From positions 248,001 through 312,000 of the forward strand of contig NZ_KQ948928.1 in assembly GCF_001514235.1 (NCBI RefSeq): a stretch of DNA of 64,000 nucleotides. The letters are read 5' to 3'. How positions within the stretch are numbered: the stretch's first letter is position 1; the number at the start of each line of letters is the position of its first letter. The DNA comes from Streptomyces caeruleatus (GTDB taxonomy: Bacteria; Actinomycetota; Actinomycetes; Streptomycetales; Streptomycetaceae). A program made the position numbers and the translations under genes. Below are positions 33,401 to 43,286 of this stretch, one piece after another. Below the pieces are notes generated by a model. That model was given only the letters and a program-made list of their open reading frames with translations. It was not told where the DNA came from and searched no databases.

Positions 33401-33447
33401 GTTCCTGGATCCGCTGGTCAAGACCGTCCTGGCGCCAGAGCGCGAAG

Positions 33448-33720
33448 GTGGAGGCCAAGCGCCGGCGGCCGAGGACCTACAACCTCCTGGTGACGGGCCG
33501 CGAGCGGAAGGCCATCAACCGGAACTACTTCAACTCGTACGTGTGGAAGCCCGCGCCGGCCACGGCGGGCGTGATCGCACGGCTGGAGGAAGGCGGCGCC
33601 GACGGTGCTCGCGTGTGGGAGCCGTCCGACCCCGGGTTCACGCTGCGGAAGTACTCCCACTTCCTGCCGCGAGCCGGCACACGGGGCAGCGCCGCCATCG
33701 ACGCGATCTTCGCAGTCCCA
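33448..33720 (+). pseudogene. Tyrosine recombinase (integrase) C-terminal remnant
   Basis: The frame reads RRRPRTYNLLVTGRERKAIN, then NYFNSYVWKPA, GVIARLEEGGADGARVWEPS and directly DPGFTLRKYSHFLPRAG. Actinobacterial integrases have, between the WEPS-like and DPGFTLRKYSHFLP segments, the H-x-L-R-H-T box and the helix after it. Here that part, with two catalytic residues, is deleted, and only the last tyrosine-bearing segment remains. The remnant runs into the 3' end of the XRE-MurA gene on the other strand. Confidence 0.7.
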
Positions 33721-33736
33721 GAGATGCCGCCGCACA

Positions 33737-35266
33737 TCAAATGTCCCGGAAGATCTCGATCTGCGCCCCGATCGAGTTCAGCCGCTCGGCCAGATCCTCG
33801 TAACCGCGGTTGATGACATAGACGTTGCGCAGGACCGACGTCCCCTCCGCAGCCATCATCGCCAGCAGGACGACCACGGCCGGTCGCAGGGCGGGCGGGC
33901 ACATCATCTCGGCGGCGCGCCAGCGGGTCGGGCCCTCGACCAGGACGCGGTGCGGGTCCAGCAACTGGAGGCGGCCGCCGAGGCGGTTGAGGTCGGTCAG
34001 GTAGATGGCACGGTTGTCGTAGACCCAGTCGTGGATCAGGGTCTTGCCGGAGGCGACGGCCGCGATGGCGGCGAAGAACGGGACGTTGTCGATGTTCAGG
34101 CCCGGGAAGGGCATGGGGTGGATCTTGTCGATCGGCGCCTCCAGCTTGGAGGGGCGGACCGTCAGGTCGACCAGTCGCGTACGGCCGTTGTCCGCGAAGT
34201 ACTCGGGCGTACGGTCGTGGTCGAGGCCCATCTCCTCCAGGACCGCCAGCTCGATCTCCAGGAACTCGATGGGGACGCGGCACACCGTCAGTTCCGACTC
34301 CGTCACCACGGCGGCGGCCAGCAGGCTCATCGCCTCGACCGGGTCCTCGGAGGGGGAGTAGTCGATGTCCACGTCGATGTTCGGTACGCCGTGGACGGTG
34401 AGCGTCGTCGTGCCGATGCCCTCGACGCGGACGCCGAGCGTCTCCAGGAAGAAGCAGAGGTCCTGGACCATGTAGTTGGAGGAGGCGTTGCGGATGACGG
34501 TGACGCCGTCGTGCCGCGCGGCGGCCAGCAGCGCGTTCTCCGTCACGGTGTCGCCGCGCTCGGTCAGCACGATCGGCCGGTCGGGGCGGACGGCACGGTC
34601 GACCATGGCGTGGTACTGGCCCTCGGTCGCCGCGACGTCCAGACCGAAGCGGCGCAGGGCGATCATGTGCGGCTCGATGGTCCGCGTGCCGAGGTCGCAG
34701 CCGCCGGCGTAGGGCAGCTTGAAGTGGTCCATGCGGTGCAGCAGCGGGCCGAGGAACATGATGATCGAGCGGGTGCGTACGGCGGCCTCCGCGTCGATCG
34801 CCGCCATGTTCAGCTCGGCCGGCGGGACGATCTCCAGGTCGACGCCGTCGTTGATCCAACGGGTGCGCACGCCGATGGAGTTGAGCACTTCCAGGAGGCG
34901 GTAGACCTCCTCGATACGGGCGACCCGGCGCAGCACTGTGCGCCCCTTGTTGAGCAACGAGGCGCACAGCAGGGCCACGCAGGCGTTCTTGCTGGTCTTG
35001 ACATCGATGGAACCGGACAGCCGACGTCCGCCGACCACGCGCAGATGCATCGGACCGGCGTAGCCGAGGGACACGATCTCGCTGTCCAGGGCCTCACCGA
35101 TTCGGGCGATCATCTCAAGGCTGATGTTCTGGTTGCCGCGCTCGATGCGGTTGACGGCGCTCTGGGAGGTGCCGAGCGCCTCGGCCAGCTGCGTCTGTGT
35201 CCAGCCACGGTGTTGCCGGGCGTCACGGATGAGCTTGCCGATGCGTACGAGGTAGTCGTCTGCCAT
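33737..35266 (-). CDS. XRE helix-turn-helix fused to MurA-like enolpyruvyl transferase
   Basis: A 509-residue fusion. Residues 8-65 are an XRE DNA-binding domain (GWTQTQLAEALGTSQSAVNR). Residues 72-509 form an EPSP/MurA fold: Lys93-Asn94 in the UDP-GlcNAc/PEP site (SKNACVALLCASLL), and AGGCDLGTRTIEPHM retaining the loop cysteine (Cys190) of MurA. Classical MurA makes enolpyruvyl-UDP-GlcNAc for peptidoglycan; streptomycetes have a separate housekeeping copy, so this is a second MurA-like protein, as SCO5998 is in S. coelicolor. An 18-bp palindrome just upstream of the ATG suggests it controls itself. It may be an enzyme, a regulator, or both. Confidence 0.88.
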   Translation of the reverse strand: MADDYLVRIGKLIRDARQHRGWTQTQLAEALGTSQSAVNRIERGNQNISLEMIARIGEALDSEIVSLGYAGPMHLRVVGGRRLSGSIDVKTSKNACVALLCASLLNKGRTVLRRVARIEEVYRLLEVLNSIGVRTRWINDGVDLEIVPPAELNMAAIDAEAAVRTRSIIMFLGPLLHRMDHFKLPYAGGCDLGTRTIEPHMIALRRFGLDVAATEGQYHAMVDRAVRPDRPIVLTERGDTVTENALLAAARHDGVTVIRNASSNYMVQDLCFFLETLGVRVEGIGTTTLTVHGVPNIDVDIDYSPSEDPVEAMSLLAAAVVTESELTVCRVPIEFLEIELAVLEEMGLDHDRTPEYFADNGRTRLVDLTVRPSKLEAPIDKIHPMPFPGLNIDNVPFFAAIAAVASGKTLIHDWVYDNRAIYLTDLNRLGGRLQLLDPHRVLVEGPTRWRAAEMMCPPALRPAVVVLLAMMAAEGTSVLRNVYVINRGYEDLAERLNSIGAQIEIFRDI

Positions 35267-35277
35267 GAGATTGAGGT

Positions 35278-35295
35278 TATCTCAGATATGAGATG
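35278..35295. promoter_or_regulatory. 18-bp palindrome upstream of the XRE-MurA gene
   Basis: TATCTC-AGATAT-GAGATG is centred about 20 bp upstream of the start codon at 35266. It has the same TATCTC-N6-GAGAT layout as the site at 37782-37799 before aconitase. Likely operator, possibly for the XRE domain of the adjacent product. Confidence 0.65.
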
Positions 35296-35331
35296 GGACA
35301 TGCTCAGGGGGGCCGTTCGGGTGACGGGCCG

Positions 35332-35529
35332 TCAACGCCGCCTGGCATTACGCGTACGACGCCACCCGAAAGGTCCGGGCAAATCCATCGATGTCGTACG
35401 ACGTCCGGTACTGCTGTGTGTGCGCCGCGGCCCGTGCCTGCCACCGGTGGTGATGGACCAGGAGTGCCGGTTGATGTTCAGCCGCACTCCGGGCAGGATC
35501 CGAAAGCTCTTGCGGAATGTGAGGGGCAC
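35332..35529 (-). CDS. DUF4236 small protein
   Basis: A 65-residue protein beginning VPLTFRKSFRILPGVRLNIN and continuing SWSITTG...STGRRTTSMDLPGPFGW, the pattern of DUF4236 (short beta-rich protein, FRKS-x-x-I-x-PGVRLN start). GTG 35529 follows GGAGGGAGG. The rest of the gap between the kinase-like gene and XRE-MurA is promoter-sized. Function unknown. Confidence 0.75.
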   Translation of the reverse strand: MPLTFRKSFRILPGVRLNINRHSWSITTGGRHGPRRTHSSTGRRTTSMDLPGPFGWRRTRNARRR

Positions 35530-35598
35530 GGATGCCTCCCTCCGAGGTCGGGTACGTACCTCTCGGTTACCCCGACTTGCCGAACTGATGGCAGCTCG

Positions 35599-36138
35599 TC
35601 ACGGAGAGTCTGCGGAAACGCCGTCGGCGACCAGCCGGGCGACCTGTTGAGGGGAGAGCGGGGCGGTGTCGATGACCTCCGCCTCTCGGCTGAGCCAGGG
35701 CAGGGCGTCGCGGTAGGCGGCGCGATGGTCGAGGCGCCACTGGCGGGCCTTCGGGAACTGGGTGTTGGTCGCGTCGTCCGTCTCGATCCGCCGGGTGAGC
35801 GTGTCCGGGTCGGAGTGGAGTACGAAGTGGTGGACGGGGATGCCCTCCTTCTCCAGGCCGGTGCGGATCTCGGTCCAGTACCGCTCGACCAGAACCGTCT
35901 GCGGCACGACGAGCGCCCCGCCCAGGTAGCCGAGCAGTTGCGCGGCCGTCTCCACCACCAGGTGGCGCCACGGCGGCCAGTGCTGGAAGTCACCCAGCCG
36001 GGGGAGCTTCTCGACGTGTTGCAGCATGTAGCCGACGTGTTCGGCGTCGAAGATCGTCGCGTCCGGCACGAGGTCGACCAACTCACCGGCGGTGGTCGTC
36101 TTGCCCGCGCCGAAGGTTCCGTTCAGCCAGATGATCAT
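35599..36138 (-). CDS. AAA/P-loop kinase-like NTPase (TmrB-like)
   Basis: A 179-residue P-loop protein. Walker A is GTFGAGKTTTAGEL at residues 7-20 (MIIWLNGTFGAGKTT). The layout resembles adenylate-kinase-like ATPases such as the tunicamycin-resistance protein TmrB. Substrate unknown. It is preceded by the argG terminator and reads in the same direction as argG. Confidence 0.75.
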   Translation of the reverse strand: MIIWLNGTFGAGKTTTAGELVDLVPDATIFDAEHVGYMLQHVEKLPRLGDFQHWPPWRHLVVETAAQLLGYLGGALVVPQTVLVERYWTEIRTGLEKEGIPVHHFVLHSDPDTLTRRIETDDATNTQFPKARQWRLDHRAAYRDALPWLSREAEVIDTAPLSPQQVARLVADGVSADSP

Positions 36139-36187
36139 CCGGTGAGGCTAGTGGCGCGGATCCGCCGAGGGTGGGCGATGACCTGAA

Positions 36188-36224
36188 AAGGCCGGTCCGA
36201 CGCCCATGGCGTCGAACCGGCCTT
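36188..36224 (-). terminator. Rho-independent terminator of argG
   Basis: A 17-bp stem (36188-36204 with 36208-36224, 16 pairs) has a 3-nt loop. Read on the minus strand it is followed by TTTTCAGG. It is 20 bp past the argG stop. Confidence 0.88.
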
Positions 36225-36243
36225 CAGTGGCCGTCCCGGCGGG

Positions 36244-37692
36244 TCAGTCCGTGCCGGACTCCATCGCCGCACGGTCCAGCAGCGCGTCCTCCTCGGAGAC
36301 CTCGCCGCGGGAGGCGATGGCCTCGGCGCCGCCCTCGGGCATCTCCGGCATGGTGCCGATCAGCGCGGCCGCCTGGGAGGCGCCGACGGCGGAGCTGCCG
36401 GTGCCGATCAGGCCGAGGCCCACGTACTGCTCCAGCTTGGCGCGCGAGTCGGCGATGTCGAGGTTGCGCATGGTGAGCTGGCCGATCCGGTCCACCGGGC
36501 CGAAGGCGGAGTCCTCGGTGCGCTCCATGGAGAGCTTGTCCGGGTGGTACGAGAACGCCGGGCCCGTGGTGTCGAGGATCGAGTAGTCCTCGCCGCGCCG
36601 CAGCCGCAGGGTGACCTCGCCGGTGATGGCCGCGCCGACCCAGCGCTGGAGCGACTCACGGATCATCAGCGCCTGCGGGTCCAGCCAGCGGCCCTCGTAC
36701 ATGAGGCGACCCAGACGCCGGCCCTCGTTGTGGTACTGGGCGAGGGTGTCCTCGTTGTGGATCGCGTTCACGAGGCGCTCGTACGCCGCGTGCAGCAGCG
36801 CCATGCCCGGGGCCTCGTAGATACCGCGGCTCTTGGCCTCGATGATCCGGTTCTCGATCTGGTCCGACATGCCGAGGCCGTGCCGGCCGCCGATGGCGTT
36901 GGCCTCCATCACGAGGTCGACGGGGGAGGCGAACTCCTTGCCGTTGACGGTGACCGGACGGCCCTGCTCGAAGCCGATCGTCACGTCCTCGGGGGCGATC
37001 TCGACCGACGGGTCCCAGAACCGGACGCCCATGATCGGCTCCACGGTCTCGACGCCGGTGTCCAGGTGCTCCAGGGTCTTGGCCTCGTGCGTGGCGCCCC
37101 AGATGTTGGCGTCGGTGGAGTACGCCTTCTCCGTGGCGTCCCGGTAGGGCAGGCCGTGGGCGACCAGCCACTCCGACATCTCCTTGCGGCCGCCGAGCTC
37201 GGTCACGAAGTTCGCGTCCAGCCAGGGCTTGTAGATCCGCAGGTGGGGGTTGGCGAGCAGGCCGTAGCGGTAGAACCGCTCGATGTCGTTGCCCTTGTAG
37301 GTCGAGCCGTCGCCCCAGATCTGGACGTCGTCCTCCAGCATCGCCCGCACCAGCAGCGTGCCGGTGACGGCGCGGCCCAGCGGCGTGGTGTTGAAGTAGG
37401 CGCGCCCGCCGGAGCGGATGTGGAACGCGCCGCACGTCAGCGCGGCCAGGCCCTCCTCGACCAGCGCCGCGCGGCAGTCGACCAGGCGCGCGACCTCGGC
37501 GCCGTAGGTCTTGGCGCGGCCGGGCACCGAGGCGATGTCGGGCTCGTCGTACTGGCCGATGTCGGCGGTGTAGGTGCACGGGACGGCGCCCTTGTCGCGC
37601 ATCCAGGCGACCGCGACCGAGGTGTCGAGACCGCCCGAGAAGGCGATGCCGACGCGCTCGCCGGTGGGCAGGGAGGTGAGGACCTTGGACAT
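36244..37692 (-). CDS. argG: Argininosuccinate synthase
   Basis: A 482-residue enzyme that joins citrulline and aspartate using ATP. The N-terminal PP-loop IAFSGGLDTSVAVAW is at residues about 15-29. DANIWGATHEAKTLEHLD and GRHGLGMSDQIENRIIE are further family motifs; the length fits the longer ArgG type. I start at ATG 37692 (MSKVLTSLP); an in-frame ATG at 37707 would add five residues. The leader (37693-37735) has several TGCAT/GCATG half-sites that could be an ARG box, but I cannot fix one. It has its own terminator and diverges from aconitase. Confidence 0.95.
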   Translation of the reverse strand: MSKVLTSLPTGERVGIAFSGGLDTSVAVAWMRDKGAVPCTYTADIGQYDEPDIASVPGRAKTYGAEVARLVDCRAALVEEGLAALTCGAFHIRSGGRAYFNTTPLGRAVTGTLLVRAMLEDDVQIWGDGSTYKGNDIERFYRYGLLANPHLRIYKPWLDANFVTELGGRKEMSEWLVAHGLPYRDATEKAYSTDANIWGATHEAKTLEHLDTGVETVEPIMGVRFWDPSVEIAPEDVTIGFEQGRPVTVNGKEFASPVDLVMEANAIGGRHGLGMSDQIENRIIEAKSRGIYEAPGMALLHAAYERLVNAIHNEDTLAQYHNEGRRLGRLMYEGRWLDPQALMIRESLQRWVGAAITGEVTLRLRRGEDYSILDTTGPAFSYHPDKLSMERTEDSAFGPVDRIGQLTMRNLDIADSRAKLEQYVGLGLIGTGSSAVGASQAAALIGTMPEMPEGGAEAIASRGEVSEEDALLDRAAMESGTD

Positions 37693-37781
37693 AGGAAGAG
37701 TATGCATGAAGACGCATGGTCATGCAAAGGGCGCATGTCGAAGCCCCGGGACATGACCATCCCGGCCCTATGTACTAGAGT

Positions 37782-37799
37782 TATCTCGACATCGAGATA
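37782..37799. promoter_or_regulatory. 18-bp perfect palindrome between argG and acnA
   Basis: TATCTCGA-CA-TCGAGATA is a perfect 8+2+8 palindrome, 129 bp upstream of the aconitase start and 90 bp upstream of argG. It shares TATCTC-N6-GAGATR with 35278-35295. MarR/PecS-type TamR sites are known upstream of aconitase (sacA) in S. coelicolor; this is a good candidate for that or for the XRE-MurA protein. Confidence 0.7.
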
Positions 37800-37841
37800 T
37801 CTGCCGAGGCGTGCCGCAGTCGCCCACCCGGTAAGGCATAC

Positions 37842-37860
37842 CTAACTTAGCCTTACCTTA
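37842..37860 (-). promoter_or_regulatory. Iron-box-like sequence (DmdR/IdeR type) before acnA
   Basis: The minus-strand 19-mer TAAGGTAAGGCTAAGTTAG matches the TTAGGTTAGGCTAACCTAA iron-box consensus at 14 of 19 positions. A related CATACCTAAC half lies next to it. It is 68-86 bp upstream of the aconitase start. Aconitase is an iron-sulfur enzyme, so iron control would be reasonable. Confidence 0.55.
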
Positions 37861-37927
37861 GCGGATCGGCCAAGACGGTGTGGCGGCAGGATGCGGTGGT
37901 AAGCGCACAGAAATAAAGGAGACTGTC

Positions 37928-40645
<2,718 letters not shown>

Positions 40646-40674
40646 TGTGCCCCTTGGCGTGAGCGCCTAGGGTT

Positions 40675-40710
40675 CTGGCCGTCGCTCTTCACGGGGCGGC
40701 GGCCAGTTTT
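40675..40710 (+). terminator. Rho-independent terminator of acnA
   Basis: An 11-bp stem (40675-40685 with 40696-40706, one mismatch) is followed by TTTT, 30 bp after the aconitase stop. The rest of the gap to the DUF397 gene (to 40994) holds no recognisable gene. Confidence 0.8.
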
Positions 40711-40994
40711 GATCCCAGGCGGTGGCCAACCTGCCTGCCCTCGGGCCTCGCGTGCGTGAACTCCCCTTGACACCATGGCACTTGGGCCAACTGCGCCACA
40801 ATCAGGTTCTCTGGAAGCCAACTTGGGAATGCAGTCAGTGGGCCATCGGGCCTGCGGATGCCGTGTGTCATCGCTCGGGCGCCGTGTGCGGTTCCCAGCC
40901 CTGGCGCAGGGGTATTCACCTGCGGTAGTGCACAAACGTCCACTAACATGGATGAGCACCGTTTCAGGCGCATCGGGGGAGCAGGAGGGCCGAG

Positions 40995-41195
40995 GTGGCG
41001 CATAAGGGGAAACCCTTGTGGCGCAAGAGCAGCTTATGCGGCAATGAGAACGAGTGCGTGGAGGTCGCCGTGGGGGAGGGCCGAGTGCTTGCGCGCGACT
41101 CCAAGAAGCCGAAGCGTGCGCCGCTGTGCTTCACCACCCCCGCCTGGACGGAGTTCCTACTTGCGTTGACGCAGGGGGAGCTGGACGGCCTGTGA
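40995..41195 (+). CDS. DUF397 protein
   Basis: A 66-residue DUF397 protein: WRKSSLCGNENECVEVAV, VLARDSKKP and FTTPAWTEFLLAL are the family hallmarks. GTG 40995 follows GGAGG. DUF397 proteins usually pair with an XRE-DUF5753 regulator (Scr1/Scr2-like); such a regulator is present at 41930-42790 but on the other strand and 735 bp away, an uncommon layout. Confidence 0.85.
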   Translation: MAHKGKPLWRKSSLCGNENECVEVAVGEGRVLARDSKKPKRAPLCFTTPAWTEFLLALTQGELDGL

Positions 41196-41234
41196 CGTTC
41201 TGGACAAGCCATCGGCGGTAGGTAGGGGGCCTCT

Positions 41235-41525
41235 ATGGGTGCCGAGGCATCTTCAGTTCAATACTCGGGGAACGGTGGACGGAAGCGGTACGCGGGCGTG
41301 AGCGGAGCCGTCACCTTCTCCCTCAGCGCCGGCGCGCTGGCGACGCTAACCGCCGCTCTCGCGTCCCTGCTGGTCGACAGTGTCCTCGTCAAACGGGTGC
41401 TGTGGGTGGCCGTGGCGGTGGCCGTGGCCGTCGGGGCGGGAGTGTGGCGGGCCGGATGTGCCGCTATGACGTCACCTGATTCTGATCGCCGTCCGCAGGG
41501 TTCGCGGACGAGTTCTCCTGGGTAG
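41235..41525 (+). CDS. Hypothetical small membrane protein
   Basis: A 96-residue product with two hydrophobic segments (VTFSLSAGALATLTAALASL and VLWVAVAVAVAVGAGVW) separated by a short basic loop. It starts 39 bp after DUF397 in the same direction. The last 60 bp overlap the 3' end of the minus-strand gene. No family recognised; coding status is moderately likely. Confidence 0.5.
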   Translation: MGAEASSVQYSGNGGRKRYAGVSGAVTFSLSAGALATLTAALASLLVDSVLVKRVLWVAVAVAVAVGAGVWRAGCAAMTSPDSDRRPQGSRTSSPG

Positions 41526-41884
41526 CGCCCGCGGCCTGACGGCGCTTCAGTATCCGCTTCCACCACCAGGCAACCAAGCCAGTGATGCCGGACGTCACCA
41601 GGAATGTGGCGGCGATCGTGCCGATCCGCGACCAGGGCAACCTGAGCTCACCGGCTGCCTGGACGACGAGGACCACTGCCCCGACCACGACGATCAGCGC
41701 GACCAGGCCCAGCAGTCCGATTCCGGGGCACGAGCTGGATCTTTATGGCGCCGCGGGCGTTGTCTATCTCTATGAGCCTCCGTGTCTGCGCTTCGTCCTG
41801 TATGGCTTGCAATTTGACGTCTTCGTCACTGGTTGCCCCGGCGAGTACGTTCTGCAGGCCCTGCCATATCGACCTGAAGACCAC
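41464..41884 (-). pseudogene. Small membrane protein gene broken by a one-base insertion
   Basis: The first frame encodes MVFRSIWQGLQNVLAGATSD with a charged helix to AIKIQLVP. A different frame then encodes GIGLLGLVALIVVVGAVVL, a second helix (IGTIAATFLVTSGITGLVAW) and a basic tail. The switch is at a run of four G (41725-41728); removing one base joins the halves as QLVPGIGLLG. It follows the XRE regulator by 45 bp on the same strand. Either a real frameshift, a phase-variable run or a sequencing error. Confidence 0.6.
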
Positions 41885-41929
41885 TTTGGTCCTCCCCCTG
41901 GCTGCACCACCAGAAATGGCACCGCGGAT

Positions 41930-42790
41930 CTAGCGGGCCGCGAGGTCTTGCTTGATGCGACCGATCAGGTCGAGTGACTCGGTCTCGCCGAGCGCCAGAT
42001 GCGTGATCGTCTGGAAGCACTCCTGGTAACGGGCCAGCAGTTCCAGGTCTTCGCCGCCGGTCATGCTGCCCGCGGCGTGCTCCAGATACAGCAGATCGTC
42101 GTCGTCGGGGAAGCCCAACAGGACGAAGCTGCCCAGCGTGCTGTAGTGGGCCCCGGCCTCGAAAGGCAGGACGCGGATCGTGATCCCGTCCCGTGCGCCG
42201 AGGTCGAGCAACTGCTGCAACTGCTCGTTCAGTACCGCCTTTCCGCCGATCTGCCGCCGCACCGCCGCCTCGTCCAGGATGAAGGTGGCGTCGGGGCCGG
42301 CGGATCCGTCGAACATCCTCGTCCGCCGTTCCATCCTCAAGCCCACCACCCGCCCGATTCGTTTGGGGGTCAGGCCGTGCGGCTTGAGCAGCGCCTCGGC
42401 GTACCCGGGGGTCTGCAAATGCCCGGGGACGACGATGGGGTGATACGTCTGAAGTGACGTCGCCGCGCTCTCGTAGCCCAGGTACTGGGCGTACTGCGGT
42501 GTGACGACGTCGTGGTACTTGGACCACCAGCTGGGGCCCTTGCTCCCTCGGGCCGCCTCCTCGAGTTCGCGCACCGTGGACGGGTCGGTGACGCCGTACA
42601 GCGTCAGCAGCGCCCGCAAGTCGCTCACGGACACGCTGACGGTTCCGGTTTCCACCCGGATGAGCTTGGACTGCGACCACTCCACCCGCTCGGCGGCCTC
42701 ACGCTGGGTCAGGCCGGTGGCTTCGCGCGCCTGCCGCAAGGCAAGGCGCAGCTTGCGCCGGTTGAGGCTGGGGTCCACAGGGGAAGTCAT
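41930..42790 (-). CDS. XRE regulator with DUF5753 domain
   Basis: A 286-residue protein. The N-terminal helix-turn-helix (residues 14-70) has TGLTQREAAERVEWSQSKL. The C-terminal DUF5753 domain has SLQTYHPIVVPGHLQTPGYA and GARDGITIRVLPFEAGAH. These partner with DUF397 proteins and often act in streptomycete development control. Probably cotranscribed with the frameshifted membrane protein downstream. Confidence 0.9.
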   Translation of the reverse strand: MTSPVDPSLNRRKLRLALRQAREATGLTQREAAERVEWSQSKLIRVETGTVSVSVSDLRALLTLYGVTDPSTVRELEEAARGSKGPSWWSKYHDVVTPQYAQYLGYESAATSLQTYHPIVVPGHLQTPGYAEALLKPHGLTPKRIGRVVGLRMERRTRMFDGSAGPDATFILDEAAVRRQIGGKAVLNEQLQQLLDLGARDGITIRVLPFEAGAHYSTLGSFVLLGFPDDDDLLYLEHAAGSMTGGEDLELLARYQECFQTITHLALGETESLDLIGRIKQDLAAR

Positions 42791-43162
42791 CGCCGCTCCT
42801 TCAACCGTGCACGTACCCTGGCTGACCGCGGGCGTTGTGCCGACGGTGTGCGGCCGGGCTGCCGGGCGGCGTGAGCTGCACCGCTGTCACGGTTCCCACT
42901 CATCGCATGAACGGTCGGGGCGGCGTTTGTGCTCCCGGGAGACGCTCTCCGGCGTCAGGTCGTGGAAGCAAGGGGGCTCAGTCGGCGCACGAAACCCGGT
43001 GGCGGCGCGTCAAATTGCGCCGGGCGCACGGAGCCTGGACTGCTCCTTGGTTCGCGCACCTCACCCCCCGGCATCGCCAGGGTCGTACCCGCCTGGTGGG
43101 GATCTTGTGCGTCAGGCGTTTACAACCACGCCCCTCGGCGCTACCTTCCGCAACAGACGGGG
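42791..43162. other. Divergent intergenic region, no gene seen
   Basis: The 496-bp gap between the XRE regulator and the LPMO gene must hold both promoters. Nothing gene-like is seen up to the CebR box at 43163; short frames here have no family features. Confidence 0.5.
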
Positions 43163-43176
43163 TGGGAGCGCTCCCA
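43163..43176. promoter_or_regulatory. CebR-binding site
   Basis: TGGGAGCGCTCCCA is a perfect 14-bp palindrome identical to the known CebR box of streptomycetes, the operator of the cellobiose/cellotriose-responsive repressor. It lies 111 bp upstream of the LPMO ATG at 43287. Confidence 0.92.
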
Positions 43177-43286
43177 CAGTGACGGACCGGAACCCGTCAC
43201 CCCGGACCGTTCCCGCCCCGCGTATCCGTACGCACACCCACACAAGACCCGCACGGCCCGTGCCTGACGGAACGGACTCGACTGTC

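Noticed and set aside
37693..37735. ARG box before argG
   Set aside because: Several TGCAT/GCATG half-sites occur but no 18-20 bp palindrome of convincing match could be chosen, so it is mentioned only in the argG entry.
40830..40915. tRNA-like sequence (GGTTC-containing arm near 40898) after acnA
   Set aside because: No acceptor stem, no consistent anticodon arm and a poor T-loop; not a tRNA.
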